64,000 bases of DNA. It comes from Neoarius graeffei. Lineage: Eukaryota; Chordata; Actinopteri; Siluriformes; Ariidae. The notes under the pieces were generated by a model. It did no database searches. It was not told the origin of the DNA and saw nothing but the letters and a program-made list of their open reading frames with translations. Position 1 is the stretch's first letter, and each line of letters begins with the position of its first letter. The DNA lies in assembly GCF_027579695.1 (NCBI RefSeq), contig NC_083571.1:48392890-48456889 (forward strand). The letters are read 5' to 3'. Of this stretch, positions 22,497-34,900 are shown one piece after another. The position numbers and the translations under genes are program-made.

Positions 22497-25400
22497 GGGG
22501 CGGCACGGTGGTGTAGTGGTTAGCGCTGTCGCCTCACAGCAAGAAGGTCCTGGGTTCGAGCCCCGGGGCCGGCGAGGGCCCTTCTGTGTGGAGTTTGCAT
22601 GTTCTCCCCGTGTCTGCGTGGGTTTCCTCCGGGTGCTCCGGTTTCCCCCACAGTCCAAAGACATGCAGGTTAGGTTAACTGGTGACTCTAAATTGACCGT
22701 AGGTGTGAATGTGAGTGTGAATGGTTGTCTGTGTCTATGTGTCAGCCCTGTGATGACCTGGCGACTTGTCCAGGGTGTACCCCGCCTTTCGCCCGTAGTC
22801 AGCTGGGATAGGCTCCAGCTTGCCTGCGACCCTGTAGAAGGATAAAGCGGCTAGAGATAATGAATGAATGAATTAATGAATATTATTATTATTATTATTA
22901 TTATTGCCCTAACAGTAGAAATGGACATTTTTCAGCTGAGTAGCTTTTTTTAAATAACAATTCCCTGACTTATGAAGGTCAACACACTTCTCCCTCATTT
23001 GCTTTGTGTGTTCTCTTATCTTTCCCATGTTGATGGATGACTAAGGGAATTTGGGCTCTGTGTCACCTCATATTTGTCCCCCATTTAATCAGGAAGTCAT
23101 GGATTACAGCTTGAAAATTTCTATACACTCTAATCAACTCAAAAATGCACAATTTAAATGGGAAATATGCTTTAGTTACATTGTATTCATTATAATTTCC
23201 AGGTGCCAATAATAGTGGCAGGTGTTTTGTTGAAAATAATTATTTCTTGATGAGGGATTTGTTTTTCTCTGAATACATTTATTTAAATTAAAGGTTGGTT
23301 TTTTCTCGTTTTTTTAGTGTGAGATGAAGCTACTCCACCGAAAGGTGGATCTTTTTTCTAGCTCTTTTGACTAATTTTTACAAGGGGTGCTAATAATTGT
23401 GGAGGGTACTGTAAATAGCTATTGTAAGATTTGGGTGTCTGAGAGTTTCAGTCATTAAAAAAAAAAAAAAAGCACAATTGCTACAAATGACTTTTTCTTT
23501 CTCCCAAGGATAGAAACATTCCTGTTGAAAAATGACAGTTATACTTTTCTTGTGCATGGAAAGAGGTCACTCATGTGATGTAGGTGATACCTGAGCTGTA
23601 AAGTGAGTCAGGTTTTAATAATAACTGGAATGTAGATATGGTTATTGGTGCCAGTCATTGTAGTTCCTGCATTGCCCTCTTGAGACGTATGAGGTCAGAC
23701 GAGTGTCATTCAAGCCAATAAAGGCTGCCAGTGCAAAAATATCAGTGTTGTACCATACCATTGTGCAGATGGACATTCCAGAACAAATCACAAGACAAAC
23801 ATTCTTATGCTGCCACTCCTTTCATTTGCGTGCAGGAAAATCAAGCCATAGGAGAACATAACTACTTTAAGCAGAACATTAATGATGGAAAAAAAAAAGC
23901 CTTGTCTGAATCTTAATTTCTCATGTGATGTGTAGAAGGGAGGATCTGAAGTTGGCAGAATCCATGCTTTAAATATAATTTGAGTTCAATTATTTTGTAG
24001 CTTGCCATGGTGTAATCATATGAGCAGTGTTTTTCGGAAATGAGTCGCATAACTGTCAGTTGAGCTTAGCTTAATTTATATGCCACAGAATACCCAAGGA
24101 TTGCTACGTACTTACTTGAACATTCGTCTTCCGTTATGACTACAGTGTATAGAGATTTGTAGGAAGAAAGGATTTTCTAACACTAATGAATTTGGGCCTC
24201 AACAAATTTATGCTGTTCAGGAGGCCAAAAGGGTTCCTACTCAGAACTTAACAAAAGGACCACATTCAGAGATGGCAACATCAGTTCCAAAGTTAGGTCA
24301 ATATTTACACAATACTTAAATTCAGTCTCCACTTACGCTGGTGCTTATGTTGAATTTCTGGTTGCCCCAGTCAGCTAATTAGGAAATCCCATATGCAGTT
24401 CATGACTGCAAAGTTGTTATATTTGTTTTGTGTGTCGAGCTCTTGGAACAAGAATTCTTCAGTTGTGTCTAAGCTACCAGCTTTAAAGACAAGCAAAAGC
24501 ATGATGTGTCATTCATTAACAAATTGCTGTGGTATAAAAGGAATAAAACACTTTGAGATGCTCTTGGAAAATAATCAACTTCAGGGTGGTAACAGTAACT
24601 TTGCATCAGGCTGCATCACACCACCTTGTCATGGAATATTTTCCTCTAACTTTTTTTTTGTTAAAGATTTTTTTGGGCTTTTTTCACCTTTATTGGATAG
24701 GACAGTGCAGAGACAGGACAGGAAATGAGTGGGAGAGACGGGGAGGGATCGGGAAATGACCTCGGGTCGGAATCGAACCCGGGTCCCCGGATTTATGGTA
24801 TGGCGCCTTAGCCACGACGCCCCCAATATTTTCCTATAACAACAACAACAACCCCCCAAGTATTTTATTTCTTCTATAACAATCAAAATGTTATATAAAA
24901 TTCTGTCTTTGAGATACATATTGTGTTCTATTAAAATGTCATCTGCTCTGATCGCTTCCCTGTGCACAAAAAAGTAGCCTCTGTTATAGTTTTAATTCAT
25001 GTCATTAATTAATTCATAATGTCATAGCTATACACTGATCAGCCATAACATTATGACCACTGACAGGTGAAGTGAATAACACTGATATCTCATTACAATG
25101 GCACCTGTCAAGGGGTGGGATATATTAGACAGCAAGTGATCAGTCAGTTCTCAAAGTTGATGTGTTGGAAGCAGGAAAAATGGGCAAGCGTAAGGATCTG
25201 AGTGACTTTGACAAGGGCTAAATTGTAATGGCTCGACGACTGGGTCAGAGCATCTCCAAAACAGCAGGTCTTGTGTGGTGTGCCTGGTAGGCAGTGGTTG
25301 GTACCTGCCAAAATTTTTCCAAGGAAGGACAGCCGGGGCGGCACGGTGGTGTAGTGGTTAGCGCTGTCGCCTCACAGCAAGAAGGTCCTGGGTTCGAGCC

Positions 25401-28400
25401 CCGGGGCCGGCGAGGGCCTTTCTGTGTGGAGTTTGCATGTTCTCCCCGTGTCCGCGTGGGTTTCCTCCGGGTGCTCCGGTTTCCCCCACAGTCCAAAGAC
25501 ATGCAGGTTAGGTTAACTGGTGACTCTAAATTGACCGTAGGTGTGAATGTGAGTGTGAATGGTTGTCTGTGTCTATGTGTCAGCCCTGTGATGACCTGGC
25601 GACTTGTCCAGGGTGTACCCCGCCTTTCGCCCGTAGTCAGCTGGGATAGGCTCCAGCTTGCCTGCGACCCTGTAGAAGGATAAAGCGGCTAGAGATAATG
25701 AGATGAGATGAGAAGGACAGCCGGTGAATCAGTTACAGGGTCATGGGTGCCCAAGGCTCATTGATGCACATGTGGCGCGAAGACTAGCCCATCTGGTCTG
25801 ACCCCACAGAAAAGCTACTGTAGCAGAAAATGCTGAAAAAGTTAATACTGGCTATGATAGAAAGGTGTCAGAACACACAATGCATTGCAGCTTGCTGCGT
25901 ATGGGTCTGTGTATGGGGCTGCGTAGCTGCAGGCCAGTCAGAGTGCTCATGCTACGTAACTGCTGTCCACTGCTGAAAGCACCTACAATGGGCACGTGAG
26001 CATCAGAACTGGACCATGGAGTGATGGAAGAAGGAAGCCTGGTCTGATGAATCACATTTTCTTTTACATCATGTGGATGCCTGAGTGCCTGTGCATCACT
26101 TACCTGGGGAAGAGATGGTACTGGGATGCACTATGGGAAGAAGGCAAGCCAGCAGAGACAATGTGATGCTCTGGGCAGTGTTCTGCTGGGAAACCTTGTG
26201 TCTTGGCATTCATGTGGAAGTTACTTTGACACATACCACCTACCTAAACATTGTTGCAGACCAAGTACACCCCTTCATGGCAACGGTATTCCTTAATCAC
26301 AGTGGCCTCTTTCTGCAGGATAATGCATCGTGCCACACTGCAAAAATTGTTCAGGAATGGTTTGAGGAACATAAGAAAGACATCAAGATGTTGTCTTGGC
26401 CTCCAAATTCCCCAGATCTCAATCTGAGCATCTGTGGAATGTGCTGGACAAACAAGTCCGAACCATGCATGAAAGCCCCACCTTGCAACTTGCAGGATTT
26501 ATAGGATCTTCTGCTAACATCTTGGTGCAGGTACCACAGTACATCTTCAGAGGTCTTGTAGAGTCCATGCCTTGATGGATTAGAGCTGTTTACATTGATT
26601 AGGCAGGTGGGTTTAATGTTATGGCTGATCAGTGTGTCTTTAATATTGCCATTCCAAGTATTTTTGATTGTATTTACAGCCCAAAACATTTCAGTGTCAA
26701 CTGTCAGACATTGTTTATTTTTGGCAAACTCCACCCGTGCACACTCCTACACAACTATTTGAATAGCAGTTCAGTCTGTGGTTAGGTAAGGCCTGACTAT
26801 CCATGTGCACAATGTCGGTATTCTCTTCATTACAATTCAACTCTGAATACAGCCCATTGTGACTATTGAATGTATATTTTATTTCTCTGTGTACCAATTC
26901 ACTGACTTATAATGCACAAGAATACAATATTTCATCTTTGTGCTTATTTTATCAGGCTGGGAAATTAAAACTAAGGAGGGAGTCTTTGAGGGTGAGTATT
27001 ACATTAATGAGTATCACATTCTTGATATTCATTTGTGTCAGAGTAATAATTCTGTTATTTCTTGTTTGGAAAGAGTGGATTTGAAAAGTCATTGTTAGCA
27101 TCTTGACTGATGAAAAAATTCAGTTGAAAACACTTTTAGTTTTAAATGTTCTCAATAGATTGCTCTAGAATCTGAGGCAGCCCAAAATGCAGATGTTCTT
27201 GGGAAGAAATCTGGCAAAACAGTATGTCTAACAAGCATCTAATCTTTATATAAAGATATCTTCTTTTTCTTCTTCTTCTCTTGGCTGCTCCCGATTAGGG
27301 GTTACCACAGCAGATCTTTTGTCTCCATTGCTCCCTGTCTTCCACATCCTTCTCTACCACACCTGCCACTTTCATGTCCTCTCTCACCACATCCATGTAT
27401 TTCCTCTTTGGCCTTCCTCGTTTTCGTTTGCCTGGCAGCTCCATCCTCAACATTCTCCTTCCAACATGCTCTGCATCTCTTCTCAGGATGTGCCCGTACC
27501 ATCTCAGTCTCATCTCTCTTAGCTTAATTCCCAAGCTCTCCACATGTGCTGTCCCTCTGATGTGCTCGTTCCTTATCCTGTCCAACTTTGTCACTCCCAT
27601 CGCAAACCTTAACATCCTCAACTCCGCCACCTCCAACTTTGCCTCCTGTCTCTTCGTTAAGGGTACGGTCTCCAATCCGTACATCACAGCTGGCCTCACT
27701 ACTGTCTTACATCTTACCTTTCACTTTTGCTGGGACTTTCCTATCAAAAATGACTCCCGAAATCCTTCTCCAACTGCTCCACCCTGCCTGCACTCTCTTT
27801 CTCACCTCACTATCGCAGCCTCCATTTTCCTGCACAGTTGACCCCAGGTACTTTAATTCACCAACTTTCTTTATGTCTACTCCTTGCATCTTCACTACAC
27901 TCTCAGCCCCATTCTCATTGATGCACATGTATTCTGTTTTGCTGCTGCTCACCTTTATTCCTCTTCTATATATAATATAAAGATATATTATTTAATAATA
28001 TTTCTGGGCCACTGCTTTCATTGGCATTCCCTTTCTTTTTAGAAAAAGAAGCTGAAGCTCTCTAAAAGAGGGTCAAAGGTAAAGTAATATTCAAATGTAA
28101 AGATATTTAATTTACCCAAAAGTGCTATGATAAAAGGAGGCATGTTATTAAAAAGTTTATGGATTTCAGGATAAATCAGCAGATGACGCGAGGGCTCTGC
28201 AAATAGACACAGTTCCCCGAGAGTCAAAGGTACTGTCCTCCACATGTCCAATTTTTCAGAGGTGAAACTAGTGAAGCCAATTTACTCATAATCCCCCAAA
28301 CAAACCCAATAGCTAAAACCTTTTTATCTAAAGAACATTAGACCTTGAACTTATACTAACATTATGCTGTTGAGAATGGCAATTGGATAGGTATGCTTTT

Positions 28401-28886
28401 CCCTCACAACCCTGTCTGTCACTGTATGAATCTGTTTTCAGTATCTATTTTTTTTAAATACACTGTCACCTTTTCCAAACTCTGGAGCTGAATGTGCCAA
28501 AATAACCACACACACACAGTATCTGGGGCAGCACGGTGGTGTAATGGTTAGCATTGTCGCCTCACAACAAGAAGGTCCTGGGTTCAAGCCCAGCAGCTGA
28601 CGAGGGCCTTTCTGTGTGGAGTTTGCATGTTCTCCCCGTGTCTGCGTGGGTTTCCTCCGGGTGCTCTGGTTTCCTCCACAGTCCAAAGGCATGCAGGTTA
28701 GTCTAATTGGTGACTCTAAATTGACCGTAGGTGTGAATGGTTGTCTGTGTCTATGTGTCAGCCCTGTGATGACCTGGCGACTTGTCCAGGGTGTACCCTG
28801 CCTCTTGCCCATAGTCAGCTGGGATAAGCTCCAGCTTGCCTGTGACCCTGTAGGACAGGATAAGCGGCTACAAATGATGGATGGAT

Positions 28887-28920
<34 letters not shown>

Positions 28921-31900
28921 GGATTTATGTAATTTTCCAGCTATTTCCAGTTCAAATCTATTTTAACAAGAAATCCAACATATAAAGAGTGAAGACCGCA
29001 AATGTTGCACACATGGTTCAAGAACATAATTTATCTCTATGACAGAGTTGCAGAGAGACTCAGCTTTGCTAGTTAGCAATCTAAGAGATGATGAGCATTG
29101 ACTGTGGTGTTCACGTGAAAGTTTAAACTTTGGAAGCTGATCTGTTTGATTAGAGTATATAGATGAGGAGGTGAGAGAGCTGGACAAACTGAAGAATTAA
29201 AGTATTGCTGCATGACTCTCTTTAAGTAGCCATGAAGTGAAGGCTAAATCCCACTGCACCACTATCAGCAGGCATTGTGGATAATGTAGGAAACCATGAA
29301 CCATTGCAGAAATAGACCAACTTATCCACTGGAAGAAGTTTAAACTACAGAATTCAGCACAGAAATCCATTGTAAAATACATCTTTTTACACAATTGAAT
29401 ATCACATACTAAATATCCATCCATCCATGTTCTTCCGCTTATCCGAAGTCAGGTTGTGGTGGCAGCAGACTAAGCAGGGTATTTCAGGTGTCCCTCTTCC
29501 CAGCAACACTTTCCAGTTCCTCCTGGGGGATCCCAAGACACCCCCAGGCCAGATGAGAAATATAATATCTCCAGCATGTTCTGAGTCTACCCCAAGGTCT
29601 CCTAGCAGTTGGATGTGCCCAGAAAACCTCCAAAGGAAGGTACCCAGGAGGCAGCCTAATCAGATCCCCGAACCACCTCAGTTGACTCCTTTTGACATGA
29701 AGGAGCAGCGGCTCTACTCCAAGATCTGAGCTCCTCACCCTATCTCTAAGGGTGAGCCCAGCCACCCTACAGAGAAAGCTCATTTCAGCCGCTTGTATCC
29801 ATGATCTCATCCTTTCTGTCACTACCCAAAGTTCATGACCATAGGCGAGGGTTGGAACGTAGATTGACTGGTAAATCGAAAGCTTTGCCTTCCGGCTCAG
29901 CTCCGTCTTTACCATGATAGTCTGGTACAACGCCCACATTACTGCTGACGCCACCCCAATCTGCCTGTCCATCTCACGCTCCACTTTACCACCACTTGTG
30001 AACAAGACCCCGAAGATACTTGAACTCCTTTACTTGGGGCAGCAACTTCCTCCCAACTCGGAGGGTGCACGCCACTGTTTTCCGGCAGAGAACCATGGCC
30101 TCAGACTGGGAAGTGCTGACTGTCATCCCAGCTACTGCACTCTCGGCTGCAAACCATCCTAGTGCTTGCTGAAGGTCATGCTGTGAAGAAGCCAACAGAA
30201 CCACATCATCTGCAAAGAGCAGAGATGCAATTCTCAGGTTCCCAAACTGGACACCCTCTTCACACCGGCTGTGCCTTGAGGTCCCATACTAAATATAAAG
30301 ATTAATATACAGGTGGTTCATGGTGGATTTTCCCTCAGCTATGATCTTTTTGTGTTGTTTTTGAAGTTATAGGATGGTTTTAATTGGAAATTTTCTGTGT
30401 TCCTGGTTTGGATTGTTAGCTTTCTTTTTCATTTTCCTACTACTGTATGTCACTGTAATATTGGACATTTTCCATGATTGATTTTCTTCACTAGGAAAAA
30501 TATCCTGATAGCTTGAATGATGTCTATGGTGATACTTTGCCTTGGGGGACAAAGGTGATACAATTACATTATATTTATAAAATAAATATAATTCCACTTC
30601 TTTATATATTGTATTACATTTCCTTGTTATTAAGTGTGATTTTTATTTATTGCAGTTCCATGCATCAGATGACCCTTTTCTGTCTGAACAAGAAGACCAG
30701 ACTGCAAGAATGAAAAGCAAATCAGTGAAGGTTTTACTCACTTTTTATTATCATACATATTGTATGCACTTACTTTTCATTATACATGAATTAATAACGA
30801 TTGTATTTATTCTCAACAGAGTAAAAAGACAAAATTCATAGTTCCTCGTTTGCAAAACCGAGGAGCCAGGGTAAATTTATTAATGAAATTTTGAATATTA
30901 TATGACTGATTATTATTATATTTATAAGTTAAATATATGAACACACAAATGTTTTTCTTTTCAGCCAAGAGCCTCTGTCTCATTTTCTTTCTTTTTTGTC
31001 CAGACAAAATCTCTTGATGAAGGTTTTGAAAACGGATCACCGTTTCTGCAAGCCTCCAAGGTACTGTGATCTTTCAGTAGCACCTAATGAACTTAGAAAC
31101 ATATAAATGTTACAAAGTAGGATAAAGGATTGCTAATTCTTGCTGGATATAATTTGTTCATGTCAACATATTATGAAAAATGTCACATTCAAGAAATAGC
31201 GGATAGTGCGTAGCATTGCTTCCTCATAGCTTCAAGGCCCTGAATTTGATCCTGAGTTTGCGCTACTGTTTGTGTGGCGTTTCATATGTTCTCCTCATGT
31301 TCACATGGGTTTTCTTTTCTCTGGGATCTCTGGTTTCCTCCCACCATCCAAAAACATGCAGGTAGATGTTGGTTATGCTAAAATGCCCCTCGGTATAAAT
31401 GAGTGTATGAATGGTGCCCTGTGATGGACTGGATCACCCCTGATTAGGATAAAATTGTCACTGAAGCTGTATGAAGACTAGCATGGTTATGTTCGTTAGG
31501 TTATTTGTGTAGAATCCCAGGTTTCAGTTGTTTTAATGGAAATTTCCACAGAGTGAACTGTTTCAGGAGTCACATGAAGATAAGCTGAGCAACAGTGAAC
31601 AGGAAGAACCAGTGATGAAAGACTGCAGACCGGTATCTACCTCACCTATTTTTAGCTTGTGTTACATTGTATGTACTGTTATTGTAATGGAAAATTCCTC
31701 TTTGACAGAAGGAACCGTGGAAATTCAAATCCCATCCTTCTCACTGTCAATACAAGGTAAATTATGTTATGATGTAGTAAATATGTTAAATTGAGTAAAT
31801 TTTCCCATCTTGTCAAATGGAAAAAAAATCTTGATTTAATATGTTTATAATAATGAACTGATGTCCTTTTTGAGGATGCTATTGAAGATGATCTGAAGAA

Positions 31901-34900
31901 GCTGAATGGCCTTTCATTTTTGAAGGGATCAAAGGTATTATACAACGAAACATCTGGGAACATTTATACACTATATGATCTAAAGTATGTGGACACCTAA
32001 CCATGACAACCAGATGTGCTTTTTGAACATCTCTTTCCAAAACCATGGGCATTTATATGGAATTAGTCTAACAGCCTCCACTCTTCTGGGAAGACTTTCA
32101 AATAGATTTTGGAGTGTAGCTGTGGGAATTTACCCATTTAGCCACAAGACCCTTAATAAGGTTGAGGACTAATGTTGGATAAGAAGGTCTGATGTGCAGT
32201 TCATCCAAAGATGTTCACTGGGGTTGAGGTCAGGGCTCTGAGCAGGTCATATTCTTTCACACAAACATCAGCAAACCATTTCCTTGCTTTCTGCACAGCA
32301 TTGTCACACTAGAACATGTTTGGGCCTGTTAGTTCCATGAAAGAGAAATCATACTGCTACAGCATACAAAGATATTCTGGAAAATTGTTTGCTTCCAACT
32401 TTGTGGCAGCAGTTTGGGGAAGTGTGTGATAATCTGGTAACAACATATAGAGTATTTTATAGACTTCTGTTTTTGGTCTATCTATACCTTATATGTACTA
32501 CGAGTTGGCCTAGTGGTTAGCGTGTCCTCCCCTTGATCATGATTTCTATTAATGGTCGGGTCATACCAAAGACCATCATAAAAATGGTACCTACTGCTGT
32601 CTGGCAAGGCATGCTGCAATACAGATGCAAATGGGGAGTCAAACTCTCACGGTTACCAGAGGACTAGCCCCCCACTATAACCCTAGCTACAGTATGTGAG
32701 AGGCCGAAGGCTATGGATTAAGTTTATGTATATTTCTCGACTGCACAATCAAAGCCTGACACTTACAGAGCAAAGTTTTTGGTATTTTAGATTGTTTTTA
32801 CCTCTGTGTTTACTTAGTCAAACACAATCATTGCATTTCCATCTTATTTTGGTGAAGTATATTTATCATTTCTTAAAAAAGAACTGGAGGCAGAATAACG
32901 TTTTTTTTTTTCTGCCAGAAGACATAGCAACATTAAACAGGTTTTCCCATACCTCCACAGATATACAATATGTTTTAAAGTTTTGCAAATGATAATATTT
33001 AAGTGTTGATGATCAAATTTGGTTGTTTACATATCTCTGTTTTTATAGGAAGACATGTCTGTAAGAGCTGAGAATGAAAATCGTCATTTCTCTGCTGACT
33101 TACTCGTATGTATTGTAATGTAGTAGGAGCTGATTGTCCTGAAGTGCTCTTCGATTACAACCCCAATTCCAAAAAGTTGGGACACTGTGTAAAACATAAA
33201 TAAAAACAGAATGTGAAAATTTGCAAATCATGGAAACCTGATATTTCATTGAAAATAGTACAAAGACAAGATATCAAATGTTGAAACTGAGAATTTTTTT
33301 TTAAAATATATGCTCATTTAGAATTTGAGGTCAGCAACATGTTTCAAAAAAAGTTGGGACAGGACATGTTTACCACTGTGTTGTGTCACCTCTACTTTTA
33401 ACACCATTCTGTAAACATTTGGGAACTGAGGAGACCAATTGCTGTAGTTTTGAAAGAGAAATGTTGTCCCATTCTTGTCTGATATACAGTTTCAGTTGTT
33501 CAACAGTTCAGGGTCTCCTTTGTCATATTTTGCATTTTATAATGCACCATATGTTTTAAATGGGAGACAGGTCTGGACTGCAAACAGGCCACTTTAGCAC
33601 CTGGACTCTTACTACGGAGTCATGCAGTTTTAATATGTACAGAAAGCGGTTTGGCATTGTCTTGCTGAAAGAAGGAAGACCTTTCCTGAAAATGATTTTG
33701 ACTGGATGGCAACATATAACTCTGAAACGTGTCTATATCATTCAGCATTAATGATGCCTTCCCAGATGTACAAGCTACCCATATCATATGCATTAATGCA
33801 CCCTCATACCATCACAGATGCTGGCTTTTGAACTGTGCACTGATAACAAGCCGGATGGTCCCTCTCCTCTTTCACCTGGAGGACGTGGTGTCCATGATTT
33901 ATAAAAAGAATTTCTACTTTTGATTCGTCAGACCTCAGGACAATTTTACACTTTGCCTCAGTCCATCATAAAAGAGCTCGCGCCCAGAGAAGGTGGTGTT
34001 GTTTCTGGATATTGTGTATATACAGTATATGGTTTTAACTTGCATTTGTGGATGCAGTAATTTACTGTTTTCACAGACAATGGCTTTCTGAAGTGTTCCT
34101 GAGCCCATACAGTGATTTTCACTACAGTCACATGTCTGCTTTTAAGGCAGTGTCGCCTGAGGGCCTGAAGATCACAGGCATCCACTGTCAGTTTTCAGCT
34201 TTGTGTCTTGCATACAGAGATTTCTCCAGATTCTTTGAATCTGTTCATAGTATGTACCATAGATGATGTGATTCCCAAGTTCTTTGCAATTTTACATTTG
34301 AGGAACATTATTTTTAAAAATTGTTGCACTGTTTGCCAATGCAGTCTTTCACAGAGCGGTGAACCCCTCCCAATCTTTACTTCTGAGAGACTCAGCTTCT
34401 CTGGGATGCTCTTTTTTATACCCAATCATGTGACTGACCTGTTGCCAATTAACCAAATTAGGGGTTTTTTTTTTTAGCATTACACAAAGTTTTCAGTCTT
34501 TTGTTGCCCTGTCCCAACTTTTCTGTAATGTGTTGCTGACATCAAATTCAAAATGAGCATATATTCTTCAAAAAACAATAACATTTCTGGGGCGGCACAG
34601 TGGTGTAGTGGTTAGCACTGTCGCCTCACAGCAAGAAGGTCCGGGTTCGAGCCCCGTGGCCAGCGAGGGCCTTTCTGTGTGGAGTTTGCATGCTGTCCGC
34701 GTGGGTTTGCTCCGGTTTCCTCCACAGTCCAAAGATATGCAGGCTAGGTTAACTGGTGACTCTAAATTGACCGTGAATGGTTGTCTATGTGTTGGCCCTG
34801 TGATAACCTGGCAGTTTGTCCAGGGTGTACCCTGCCTTTCGCCTGTAGTCAGCTGGGATAGGCTCCAGCTTGCCTGCGACCCTGTAGAGCAGGATAAAGC

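Larger units (their letters stand above)
13402..23413 (-). mobile_element. Tc1-like element A, outer layer of a nested cluster
   Basis: Left end TAGAGTGCCCTCCATGATTATTG (13402) matches the inverse of the right end (CAATAATTGTGGAGGGTACTGTA, ending 23413). Its own sequence is the discontinuous remainder after removing the MITE at 13733, the SINE at 14628, the inner Tc1-like element B, and SINEs at 21793 and 22497. The subterminal text TTTGATGAAAATAATTATTTCTTGATGAG is repeated in inverted form near both ends. Confidence 0.75.
25031..26635 (+). mobile_element. Tc1-like element with CACTGATCAGCCATAACATT ends
   Basis: Left end TACACTGATCAGCCATAACA and right end TGTTATGGCTGATCAGTGTG are inverted repeats. 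It contains a decayed transposase and one SINE. Confidence 0.9.

Noticed and set aside
22288..22845. 185-codon plus-strand frame containing [16 protein letters not shown]
   Set aside because: Microsatellite plus SINE sequence; the same peptide appears at every SINE copy.
23836..23916. Possible extra host exon after CAG
   Set aside because: No GT donor before the stop codon in the open frame.
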